From Oscillospiraceae bacterium (GTDB lineage: Bacteria > Bacillota_A > Clostridia > Oscillospirales > Oscillospiraceae), in the NCBI GenBank assembly GCA_017411665.1, contig JAFQPT010000140.1, forward strand, positions 1 through 8,223: DNA of 8,223 nucleotides. The letters are read 5' to 3'. A model generated the notes under the pieces. That model was not told where the DNA came from and did not search any database. It worked only from the letters and a program-made list of their open reading frames with translations. This document shows, one piece after another, positions 1-6,071 of the stretch. Made by a program: the position numbers and the translations under genes. Every line of letters starts with the position of its first letter. Within the stretch, counting starts at the first letter, position 1.

Positions 1-686
1 AGATTCCCGATGTGCCCGAGTATTCCAGACAGGAACTGATGGCCATGGAACGAGAGACCACGGGCTTGTACCTGTCGGGGCATCCCATGGATGAGTATCG
101 TGAGCAGGTACGCCGTGCAGGTGCGGTGTCCATCGGTGCCATCATCAATGATTTCCAGCAGGACGATGGCCCCGAGCAGTTTTCCGATAATCAGCCCATC
201 ATGGTTGCGGGTGTCGTGGCCTCCAGCCGTACCCGTACCACAAAGAATAACAGCCTCATGTCCTATATCAATCTGGAGGATGATACGGGCGTGATTGAGC
301 TGATTGCGTTCCAGCGTGCGCTGGATACAGGCGGCGGCTACATCAAGGACAATGCACCGCTGCTGATCAAGGGGAAGATTTCCCTGCGTGATGAAAAAGA
401 GCCGCAAATTCTGGTGGATGCCATTCGGCCCATCAGCGATGTGCAGGGGCTTGACCGTCAATATGACAAAAACCGAAAGAAGAAGCTGTATTTGAAGCTG
501 AAAAGCACCGACCGCAAGGCCATTGAACATGTGGAGCTGCTGCTGACCATGTTCCCCGGAGACGAGCAGATCATTTTGTATTTCGAGGACACGGGAAAGC
601 GTCTGGCAGCCAAGTGCATTGTGCATGAGGCACTGATTGCCGAGCTGCGGGAGACCTACGGTGAGAGCCGTGTGGCTGTGAAGTGA
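1..686 (+). CDS. dnaE: DNA polymerase III alpha subunit, C-terminal part (gene enters from the left edge)
   Basis: This is the 3' end of the gene for the catalytic subunit of the replicative DNA polymerase. The reading frame is open from base 3 to the TGA at 684-686, giving 227 visible residues. The polymerase active site and PHP domain lie outside the window. Visible residues 11-30 (ELMAMERETTGLYLSGHPMD) match the conserved DnaE segment ahead of the OB fold, where an E-x-x-x-G-x-Y-x-S-G-H-P pattern is typical. Residues about 66-145 form the OB-fold (tRNA_anti-type) nucleic-acid-binding domain, with the core INLEDDTGVIELIAF followed by a lysine-containing strand (LLIKGKISLRD). Residues about 160-227 are the small C-terminal domain (KKLYLKLKSTDRK, ending ESRVAVK). 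There is no frameshift. The internal GTG at position 12 is not a real start because the family homology continues upstream of it. DnaE rather than PolC is favoured because the OB fold follows the polymerase core and lies near the C-terminus. Confidence 0.95.
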   Translation, partial: IPDVPEYSRQELMAMERETTGLYLSGHPMDEYREQVRRAGAVSIGAIINDFQQDDGPEQFSDNQPIMVAGVVASSRTRTTKNNSLMSYINLEDDTGVIELIAFQRALDTGGGYIKDNAPLLIKGKISLRDEKEPQILVDAIRPISDVQGLDRQYDKNRKKKLYLKLKSTDRKAIEHVELLLTMFPGDEQIILYFEDTGKRLAAKCIVHEALIAELRETYGESRVAVK

Positions 687-691
687 GCCAC

Positions 692-710
692 AAAGTCGAT
701 TGACTTTTTT
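692..710 (+). terminator. Weak candidate terminator after dnaE
   Basis: A 6-bp inverted repeat, AAAGTC (692-697) and GACTTT (702-707), with a four-base loop GATT runs into a T tract ending at 710, six bases after the dnaE stop. The stem is short and AT-rich, so termination would be inefficient. The 3' arm overlaps the candidate -35 box of the next promoter. Confidence 0.4.
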
Positions 711-728
711 CAGTATTGGTGCTAAACT
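700..728 (+). promoter_or_regulatory. Candidate sigma-70/sigma-A promoter for the CNNM operon
   Basis: TTGACT at 700-705 (5 of 6 matches to TTGACA) and TAAACT at 723-728 (4 of 6 matches to TATAAT) are separated by exactly 17 bases. Transcription would begin near 735 and give a leader of about 100 bases before the ATG at 839. The box sequences are seen; promoter activity is inferred. Confidence 0.5.
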
Positions 729-745
729 GCTACACTAAGCAGAGG

Positions 746-761
746 TTTGTCGAAATTCGAC
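746..761. promoter_or_regulatory. Spo0A-box-like palindrome in the CNNM leader
   Basis: TTTGTCGAAATTCGAC contains TGTCGAA (748-754), the known consensus core of the Spo0A '0A box'. The opposite strand carries an overlapping near match, AGTCGAA. The core GTCGAA-A-TTCGAC (749-761) is a perfect inverted repeat around base 755. It lies just downstream of the predicted transcription start, a position where a bound regulator would be expected to repress. It is followed by TTTT, so it could instead act as an RNA hairpin. Confidence 0.35.
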
Positions 762-787
762 TTTTCTCACATTTTACAGGAGATTTT

Positions 788-817
788 TCGTGAAAACGGG
801 AGTTTCCGACGATTTTT
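788..817 (+). terminator. Terminator-like hairpin in the leader of the CNNM operon (possible attenuator)
   Basis: The arms TCGTGAAAAC (788-797) and GTTTCCGACGA (802-812) pair around a GGGA tetraloop of the GNRA type, with one bulged base and one mismatch, and run directly into TTTTT (813-817). The hairpin sits immediately before the ribosome binding site AAAGGAG at 818-824. It could end transcription early or limit access of ribosomes. The imperfect stem makes this only a candidate. Confidence 0.35.
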
Positions 818-824
818 AAAGGAG
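818..824 (+). promoter_or_regulatory. Ribosome binding site with unusually long spacing to the CNNM start
   Basis: AAAGGAG is the only good Shine-Dalgarno match here. It ends 14 bases before the ATG at 839, longer than the usual 5-9. The in-frame GTG at 824 overlaps it and cannot be the start it serves. The ATG is preferred because related proteins commonly begin with MDDGS or similar just before the first membrane helix. Confidence 0.5.
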
Positions 825-838
825 TGTGTAAATCCTTC

Positions 839-2119
839 ATGGACGATGGCAGTCGATTGTCATGGATCATTATTTTTGTGCTGTACCTGTTTATGGCTTA
901 CTTTGCCGTGGCGGAAACAGCGTTTGCATCTGTGAACAAAATCAAGATTCGTGCCGCAATGGAACGAGGCGACTCCAGAGCAGAAACCGCTATGCGTGTT
1001 CTGGAAGACTTTGACCGTGCGGTTACAACAGTACTGATCGGAACCAACATCACCCATCTGGCAGTTGCGTCTATCGTGACCGTCATTGTAACAAACCGGT
1101 TTGGTCTGTCCTTTGTTGCGGTGGGTACCATTATTACGACTCTGGCAGTTTTCTTCTTCGGTGAAATGCTGCCCAAGAGCATTGCCAAGCGCTATTGCGA
1201 ACCCCTGTCGCTGATGTGTGCATCCAGTCTGTGGTTCTTTATGCGTTTGTTTACCCCTGTGTCCTTTATTCTGACCAAAATCGGTCAGTTTGCTGCAGAT
1301 CATGTAGGCGGAGAAGAGGAAGTATCCGTCACCGAAGATGAGCTGTATGACATTATTGAAGATATGGCAGACGAAGGCTCTCTGGATGAAGAACAGAGTG
1401 AGCTGATCAGTTCTGCGCTGGAATTCGGCGATATCACCGTGGACAGTATTCTTACTGCCCGTGTGGATATGGATGCGCTGGAGGTTTCCACGCCTCCCGA
1501 AAAGGTTGTGGAATATCTGCTCAGCCACCGCCACAGCCGTTACCCTGTGTATGAGGGAACAACTGACCATATCATCGGTACGCTGCAGATGCGTAAGTAT
1601 CTGAAGGCTTACCGCAAAGACAAGAATCCCGATTTGCGCAGCTTGATTGATACCCCCTTTTTCGTGCATTACAGCACCCCAGTGGACGACCTGCTGCGTG
1701 AAATGAATGCCCAGAAGGTTTCCATTGCCATCGTGCTGGACGACTTCGGCGGTACCTACGGCATTACCACTTCCGAAGATGCACTGGAAGAGCTGGTAGG
1801 CGAAATCTGGGACGAAGAAGACATCATCGTGGAAGACTTCCGGGAATTGGGCGAGGGACAGTACCTTGCCAGCGCAGACCTGACAGTCGGCGACATTTTC
1901 CATAATATGGATCTGGAGCTGGACGATGATGAGGATGAACTGGAATATAAGCGCGCCAGTGAATGGGCGTTTGAGCATTTCACTCATATTCCCACTGTGG
2001 GCGAGTCCTTTACATATCAGTTTGTTACGATAAAGGTTGCCCGTATGAAGCTGAATCGAATTCAGCAGTTGTTGCTGACGATTGACGAGACAAAGCTGCA
2101 GGGAGGTGAGGACGAATGA
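839..2119 (+). CDS. CNNM/CorC-family transporter protein, first of a tandem pair ('hemolysin family')
   Basis: The protein has 426 residues, a normal length for this family of membrane proteins linked to Mg2+/Co2+ transport or efflux. Residues 1 to about 175 are the DUF21/CNNM membrane domain, with hydrophobic segments at about 9-25, 64-86, 92-110 and 122-150. Its family motifs include AETAFASVNK (25-34), the IGTN segment (67-70) and GEMLPKSIAKR (108-118). A conserved acidic linker (LDEEQSEL, 182-189) leads to a CBS-domain pair at about 204-325, with RHSRYPVYEG (231-240), DDFGGTYGI (301-309) and GEIWDE (321-326). Residues about 335-415 are the CorC_HlyC C-terminal domain. In this domain the usual TVGGW-like element is replaced by RASEW, and an acidic run (LDDDEDELE) precedes it. 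The start at 839 is chosen from family similarity; GTG at 824 would add five residues. The gene overlaps the next by 4 bases. The old name hemolysin does not imply a toxin. The transported ion is inferred, not shown. Confidence 0.9.
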   Translation: MDDGSRLSWIIIFVLYLFMAYFAVAETAFASVNKIKIRAAMERGDSRAETAMRVLEDFDRAVTTVLIGTNITHLAVASIVTVIVTNRFGLSFVAVGTIITTLAVFFFGEMLPKSIAKRYCEPLSLMCASSLWFFMRLFTPVSFILTKIGQFAADHVGGEEEVSVTEDELYDIIEDMADEGSLDEEQSELISSALEFGDITVDSILTARVDMDALEVSTPPEKVVEYLLSHRHSRYPVYEGTTDHIIGTLQMRKYLKAYRKDKNPDLRSLIDTPFFVHYSTPVDDLLREMNAQKVSIAIVLDDFGGTYGITTSEDALEELVGEIWDEEDIIVEDFRELGEGQYLASADLTVGDIFHNMDLELDDDEDELEYKRASEWAFEHFTHIPTVGESFTYQFVTIKVARMKLNRIQQLLLTIDETKLQGGEDE

Positions 2120-3372
2120 TTTCTCCCTTGTATTTTGTAGCTGTCATCGTATTGGTTTGCCTGTCAGCGTTTTTCTCCGCTTCCGAAATGAGTTTCTCCT
2201 CTACCAATAAGCTCCGTCTGGAGAATATGGTGGATGATGAAGTGCCGGGTGCGGCGCTGGCGCTGAAGGTTGCCGAAAAGTTTGACGATGCACTGTCTGC
2301 AATTCTCATCGGCAATAACCTTGTGAACATCGCAATGAGCTCTATCGGCTCTGTTATGGCGATTTTGATTGCAGGCGAGGAATGGACCTGGCTGGCGACC
2401 CTGATTATCACCGTTCTGGTTATCATTTTTGGCGAAACCATGCCCAAAATCGTGGCAAAGAAAAACGCCAATAAGCTTGTGCTGGTGGTTTGCTATCCCA
2501 TCTATGCGCTGACCTTGATCCTCAAACCTCTGATTTGGGTGGTTGTGGGGCTGGCAAATTTGATTATGCTGCTGCTGCCCAAGGAACGTACCGTCCGTGA
2601 TGAGGATGAGGCACAGCAGGAACTGCAGTCGCTCATCGAAACTGCGGAAGATGAAAATGTTCTGGACGAAGAACAGAGCGAGCTGGTGCAGAACGCACTG
2701 GAATTCGGCGATACCCGTGTCAGCGAGGTCATGACCGCCCGTGTGGACATTGAGGCCATTGACATCGAAGATGACTTCGAGGAAATTCTGGAGCTCATCG
2801 AGGAATCCAGCTATTCCCGTCTGCCTGTTTACGAAGACAGCATCGACAATGTCATCGGCATTTTGTATCTGAACAAATTCTACCGCCGCCTGACCGACCA
2901 GGAGAGCGTAGAGCTGCGTTCCATGCTGAGCAATCCCGTTTATGTCTATAAGACCACAAAGCTGCCTGTGGCCCTCAAGGCCATGCGAAACGCTAAGCAG
3001 CATCTGGCAATCGTAACCGACGAATACGGCGGTACGTTGGGCATTGTGACCATGGAAGACATTCTGGAGCAGCTGGTAGGCGAAATCTGGGATGAAAACG
3101 ACATCGTGGAAGAAGACGAGGTTGTGGAACATTCCGCAGGTGTTTATGAGCTGGACGGCGATATGCAGCTGTCTGACTTCTGTGAACTGATGGATTGGGA
3201 CGAAGACGATTTGGATGCGGAAAGTGCAACCGTCGGCGGCTGGACCATCGAAATGCACGGCGACTTTCCCAAGGTAGGCGAAGGCTTCACCCATAACGGT
3301 GTGATGCTGGAGGTTCTGGAAATGGACGGCCTGCGCGTGGAACGTGTGCTGGTGAAAAAATCGGAAGAATAA
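2116..3372 (+). CDS. CNNM/CorC-family transporter protein, second of the tandem pair
   Basis: The protein has 418 residues and the same architecture as its upstream neighbour. The DUF21/CNNM membrane domain (1 to about 160) has hydrophobic segments at about 5-22, 60-86, 91-106 and 121-155, with ASEMSFSSTNK (22-32), IGNNLVNI (65-72) and GETMPKIVAKK (106-116). The CBS pair spans about 206-326, with SYSRLPVYED (232-241), DEYGGTLGI (302-310) and GEIWDE (322-327). The CorC_HlyC domain spans about 337-415 and keeps the canonical ATVGGW (371-376) and KVGEGF (386-391). The ATG overlaps the previous stop (ATGA, 2116-2119) and has a purine-rich Shine-Dalgarno region (GGGAGGTGAGG, 2102-2112), so translation is probably coupled. 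The two proteins may form a heteromer, as CNNM proteins are dimers through their CBS domains; that is inference. The operon ends at the terminator that follows. Confidence 0.92.
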   Translation: MISPLYFVAVIVLVCLSAFFSASEMSFSSTNKLRLENMVDDEVPGAALALKVAEKFDDALSAILIGNNLVNIAMSSIGSVMAILIAGEEWTWLATLIITVLVIIFGETMPKIVAKKNANKLVLVVCYPIYALTLILKPLIWVVVGLANLIMLLLPKERTVRDEDEAQQELQSLIETAEDENVLDEEQSELVQNALEFGDTRVSEVMTARVDIEAIDIEDDFEEILELIEESSYSRLPVYEDSIDNVIGILYLNKFYRRLTDQESVELRSMLSNPVYVYKTTKLPVALKAMRNAKQHLAIVTDEYGGTLGIVTMEDILEQLVGEIWDENDIVEEDEVVEHSAGVYELDGDMQLSDFCELMDWDEDDLDAESATVGGWTIEMHGDFPKVGEGFTHNGVMLEVLEMDGLRVERVLVKKSEE

Positions 3373-3374
3373 GA

Positions 3375-3406
3375 AAAAGCCTGTTTCCTTTTGGAAACAG
3401 GCTTTT
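3375..3406 (+). terminator. Strong intrinsic terminator of the CNNM operon
   Basis: A perfect 14-bp stem is formed by AAAAGCCTGTTTCC (3375-3388) and GGAAACAGGCTTTT (3393-3406) around a TTTT loop, beginning three bases after the stop codon. The A and T flanks give a U tract on either strand, so it can work in both directions. Confidence 0.9.
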
Positions 3407-3416
3407 CATTTGTATA

Positions 3417-3446
3417 AAAAACTCCGCTCATTTGAGCGGAGTTTTT
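3417..3446 (-). terminator. Strong intrinsic terminator of putP
   Basis: A perfect stem AAAAACTCCGCTC (3417-3429) with GAGCGGAGTTTTT (3434-3446) and a four-base loop lies 8 bases beyond the putP stop on the minus strand. The symmetrical A/T flanks make it bidirectional, so it also backs up the neighbouring terminator. Confidence 0.88.
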
Positions 3447-3454
3447 GGTTTTGT

Positions 3455-4975
3455 TTAGTCGTCTACGTTGGGGTCGGTAGCAGCTGCGAAGATTGCTTCG
3501 ACTTCAGCAGAGGGAGCAGCGGTCATCAGAGATACGATGACGGATACAATGCCGCCTGCAATGAAGCCGGGCAGGATTTCGTAGAGGCCGGTAGAACCGG
3601 ACAGGAACATCAGCCACAGAATGTCAACCACAGCGCCGGTGATAACGCCTGCAACGGCACCTGCGTAATTGAAACGCTTCCAGAACAGGCTCAGAATGAC
3701 TACGGGACCGAAGGCTGCACCGAACAGACCCCATGCATTTTCTACCATTGCCATGATGCTGCTTGCCCATGCACTGCCGCTGGCTGCGATGAAGTAAGCG
3801 ATGACGGAAACCACTACAACCACCAAACGGCTGACAAAGGAGATTTCCTTGTCGGAGGCGGTGTTTTTGCGGATGATCGGCTTATAAATATCAGATGTGA
3901 AGGAAGAGGAAGCGACCAGCAACTGAGAGTCTGCGGTGCTCATTGCCGCAGCGACGATTGCTGCCAGCAACAGACCTGCGATGAAGCCGGGGAACATATC
4001 CTGTACAATCACAACGAATACATTCTGCTGACTGCCGGGCAGCAGCAGTGCTGCCAGAGAAGTGCCGTCAGACAGCAGGTAGGTACGGCCGAGAATTGCG
4101 ATGACTGCCGCAGCACCCAGAGTCAGAATAACCCAGATGATTGCCACGGTAGCGGACTTCTTGACCATAGAGGGCTTTTCGATAGACATGAAGCGTACCA
4201 GAATGTGAGGCATACCGAAGTAGCCAAGGCCCCATGCCAGACCGCTGGCAATATCGGCAGCGGATGCGGTAAATGCGTTGGTGTTGAATTCAGTGACGCC
4301 TTCTGCGAATGCACCGTAGTAGGAAGCGTCAAACTGACCGAACAGAGCCATTGCGATGGGAACCAGCAGAATTGCGCCCAGCATCATCAGACCCTGGAAG
4401 AAGTCGGTCCAGCAAACTGCCAGGAAGCCGCCCATAAAGGTGTAAGCCAGAATAATCAGTGCGAAGACTGCCAGAGCCAGCTTCTGGTGGCCGTCAGCAA
4501 ACCAGGGGAACAGCGCACACAGAACGGTCTGACCGGAAACAAATGCGGATGCTACGTAAATAGTGAAGCTGATCAGGAAGATGATCGCACAAACGATCTT
4601 CAAAGTGGGATCGGTGGTTGCGAAACGATTGGTCAGATACTGAGGCAGTGTGATGGAGTCGCCTGCAGCCTTGGAGAAGCGGCGCAGACGGGTTGCCACG
4701 AAAATCCAGTTGGCAGCGGTGCCCAGAGCCAGGCCGATACCGATCCAGAGTTCGCCCATGCCGAATGCCAGCAAACTGCCGGGGAAGCCCATGAGCAGCC
4801 AGCCGGACATGTCAGAAGCCTGAGCGCTCAGAGCGGTAACCCAAGGCCCCATTGCACGACCGCCCAGAAAGTACTGCTTATCGTCGCCGCCCTTGTCCTT
4901 CAGGAAGAAGTAGACACCAATGGCCAACACAACAATAAAGTAAATTAAAAATGCACTAACTTGACCGATGTTCAT
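3455..4975 (-). CDS. putP: Sodium/proline symporter (SSS family)
   Basis: This is a 506-residue inner-membrane protein, close to the 502 residues of E. coli PutP, with about 13 hydrophobic segments as expected for the sodium:solute symporter family. It would import proline together with Na+. The segment ALSAQASDMSGWLLMGFPG (48-66) closely matches the PutP signature, and Asp55 falls at the same number as the Na+-binding Asp55 of E. coli PutP. FLGGRAMGPWVTALS (36-50), YTFMGGFLAVCWTDFFQG (178-195) and AAAMSTADSQLLVASS (342-357), which contains the Ser-Thr pair of the second part of the Na+ site, are also typical. The C-terminus is short and polar. The start at 4975 has AGAGAGGA on the minus strand about 7 bases upstream. 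The gene stands alone, convergent with the CNNM operon and divergent from lysR. Proline is the best substrate guess from the PutP-like signatures, but other SSS substrates cannot be excluded. Confidence 0.93.
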   Translation of the reverse strand: MNIGQVSAFLIYFIVVLAIGVYFFLKDKGGDDKQYFLGGRAMGPWVTALSAQASDMSGWLLMGFPGSLLAFGMGELWIGIGLALGTAANWIFVATRLRRFSKAAGDSITLPQYLTNRFATTDPTLKIVCAIIFLISFTIYVASAFVSGQTVLCALFPWFADGHQKLALAVFALIILAYTFMGGFLAVCWTDFFQGLMMLGAILLVPIAMALFGQFDASYYGAFAEGVTEFNTNAFTASAADIASGLAWGLGYFGMPHILVRFMSIEKPSMVKKSATVAIIWVILTLGAAAVIAILGRTYLLSDGTSLAALLLPGSQQNVFVVIVQDMFPGFIAGLLLAAIVAAAMSTADSQLLVASSSFTSDIYKPIIRKNTASDKEISFVSRLVVVVVSVIAYFIAASGSAWASSIMAMVENAWGLFGAAFGPVVILSLFWKRFNYAGAVAGVITGAVVDILWLMFLSGSTGLYEILPGFIAGGIVSVIVSLMTAAPSAEVEAIFAAATDPNVDD

Positions 4976-5011
4976 AAATGAGTCCTCTCTTTGTTTGAAA
5001 TGAATGATTTG

Positions 5012-5040
5012 ATTTTACTGGGAAAGCAAATGTTTTTCAA
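5012..5040 (-). promoter_or_regulatory. Candidate sigma-A promoter for putP
   Basis: Read on the minus strand, TTGAAA (5040-5035) and TAAAAT (5017-5012) each match 5 of 6 consensus bases and are separated by 17 bases. Transcription would start near 5004, giving a leader of about 29 bases with the ribosome binding site just before ATG at 4975. The region upstream of the -35 is very A/T rich and could act as an UP element. Confidence 0.65.
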
Positions 5041-5048
5041 GAAAAGAG

Positions 5049-5065
5049 TTCGCTGATTTAGCGAA
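5049..5065. repeat. Inverted repeat upstream of the putP -35 box
   Basis: TTCGCT (5049-5054) and AGCGAA (5060-5065) form a perfect 6-bp inverted repeat with a 5-base centre, about 53 bases upstream of the predicted putP transcription start. The location fits an operator for an activator. It is followed by a symmetric A7-GAAG-T7 tract at 5064-5081. The protein that binds here is unknown. Confidence 0.4.
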
Positions 5066-5101
5066 AAAAAGAAGTTTTTTTGAAAAGATTATCAAATTAT
5101 C

Positions 5102-5130
5102 TTGTTCTTTGAATTAAAGTATGAGATAAT
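5102..5130 (+). promoter_or_regulatory. Candidate promoter for the lysR-glycosidase unit
   Basis: GATAAT (5125-5130) matches 5 of 6 bases of the -10 consensus. TTGTTC (5102-5107) lies 17 bases upstream with a weak 3 of 6 match to the -35 consensus. A start near 5137 would leave about 36 bases before the lysR ATG. The -10 lies inside the palindrome at 5119-5137, which suggests autorepression. Confidence 0.5.
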
Positions 5131-5137
5131 TTCATAC
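5119..5137. promoter_or_regulatory. Candidate LysR-type operator (T-N11-A palindrome)
   Basis: GTATGAGATAATTTCATAC is a 19-base near-perfect palindrome centred on 5128, with 8 of 9 positions paired. It contains ATGA-N7-TCAT, which gives the T-N11-A pattern typical of LysR-family binding sites (T at 5122, A at 5134). It covers the -10 box of the adjacent lysR gene. Binding by that regulator is inferred from position and pattern. Confidence 0.5.
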
Positions 5138-5161
5138 ATAATATTAACATGAGTCATTTTT

Positions 5162-5169
5162 GGGAGGAG
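5162..5169 (+). promoter_or_regulatory. Ribosome binding site deciding the lysR start
   Basis: GGGAGGAG lies 3 bases before the ATG at 5173 (5 bases counted from the GGGAGG core). An in-frame ATG at 5149 has no such site upstream and would place this sequence inside the coding region, so 5173 is preferred. Confidence 0.75.
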
Positions 5170-5172
5170 AAT

Positions 5173-6048
5173 ATGAGCATTAAGAAGTATGAAGTGCTGC
5201 TGCGCGTGGTTGAACTGGGGAGTTTGACCAAGGCGGCAGAAGCTTCGGGATGCAGTCAGTCTGCGGTCAGCCATATGCTGAACGACCTGGAAGAGGAGTT
5301 TGGCTTCTCGATTTTGAAGCGCAGCCGCGGCGGGGTACAGCTGACGGAAAACGGTGCACGGATTTTGCCGTCTATACGCGGGATTTTGAATTATAACGAG
5401 CAGCTGAGTCAAACCGTTGCGTCCATTCGCGGTCTGGATACCGGTGTTATTCGCATCGGTACGGTCACCAGTGTAGCGGTGCAGTGGCTGCCGGGGATAT
5501 TGAAGCAGTTTATGCAGGAGCATCCCGGGATTGATTTTAAGCTGTTCAACGGTGACTACGGGGACGTGAATCGCTGGCTGAGTGAAGGCAGCATTGATGT
5601 CGGATTTCTGGCGCTGCCTGCAGACATCAGCTGCGAATGTATTCCCTTGATGGAAGACCGTATGCTGGCGATTCTGCCCAAAGACCACCCGTATGCGTCT
5701 CTGCCGAAATTCCCTGTGGCGCAGGTACAGTATGAGTCGTTTATCAGCTTGCTGGAAAGTTCTGACCACGACACCCGTGCCATCTGGAATACGTCCGGAG
5801 TCACACCGAATATTCGATTTACATCCAAGGACGACTATGCCATCATTGCCATGGTGGAACAGGGGCTGGGCATCAGCATTATGCCTGAGCTGCTGCTGCA
5901 AAATCATACGGACAATGTGGTGGCGTTGGAACTTGTGCCCAAGGCGAGCCGTCTGATTGGATTGGCGATTCCCAATGCAAGCCGCACCAGTCCTGCGACA
6001 CGTTCTTTTGCAGACTGTGTGGTAAGCTGGATCAAAGATCACTGTTAA
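5173..6048 (+). CDS. LysR-family transcriptional regulator
   Basis: The protein has 291 residues, typical for LysR-type regulators. Residues 1-60 form the winged helix-turn-helix DNA-binding domain, with the signature GSLTKAAEASGCSQSAVSHM (16-35) followed by LNDLEEEFGFSILKR and the wing residues GVQLTENGA. Residues about 60-88 are the linker helix used for dimerisation. Residues about 90-291 are the periplasmic-binding-protein-like effector domain: GVIRIGTVTSVAVQWLPGIL (91-110), then IDVGFLAL (141-148) and the return strand region MVEQGLGISIMPELLL (227-242). It is divergent from putP across a 197-base control region containing a T-N11-A palindrome, so it probably regulates itself and may regulate putP. 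The secreted glycosidase gene begins 23 bases downstream and is a likely co-transcribed partner. The effector ligand cannot be read from the sequence. An upstream in-frame ATG at 5149 would add eight residues (MSHFWEEN) but is less likely. Confidence 0.93.
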   Translation: MSIKKYEVLLRVVELGSLTKAAEASGCSQSAVSHMLNDLEEEFGFSILKRSRGGVQLTENGARILPSIRGILNYNEQLSQTVASIRGLDTGVIRIGTVTSVAVQWLPGILKQFMQEHPGIDFKLFNGDYGDVNRWLSEGSIDVGFLALPADISCECIPLMEDRMLAILPKDHPYASLPKFPVAQVQYESFISLLESSDHDTRAIWNTSGVTPNIRFTSKDDYAIIAMVEQGLGISIMPELLLQNHTDNVVALELVPKASRLIGLAIPNASRTSPATRSFADCVVSWIKDHC

Positions 6049-6071
6049 TTGCTGAGAAAGGAGGGGCTGAG

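Noticed and set aside
687..838. A known Mg2+ or Mn2+ riboswitch in the CNNM leader
   Set aside because: The predicted leader is only about 100 bases, and I see none of the conserved cores of the M-box or yybP-ykoY classes.
747..935. A 62-codon plus-strand frame at the start of the CNNM gene
   Set aside because: It begins with a TTG without a ribosome binding site, overlaps the CNNM coding region in another frame, and its product resembles no known leader peptide.
860..3294. Two minus-strand open frames of about 375 codons (860-1987 and 2164-3294) opposite the CNNM genes
   Set aside because: They occur in matching places opposite two paralogous genes and have His/Gln/Asn/Phe-rich shadow composition, so they reflect the codon use of the real genes.
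3410..4948. A 512-codon open frame on the plus strand opposite putP
   Set aside because: It lies wholly antisense to a confident membrane transporter, begins within the terminator hairpins, and encodes a Cys/Gln/Asn/His-rich sequence with no recognisable domain. This is what the complement of a biased codon pattern yields.
5092..6042. A 316-codon minus-strand frame opposite lysR
   Set aside because: It is antisense to a clear LysR gene, has no ribosome binding site and shows His/Gln/Arg-rich shadow composition.
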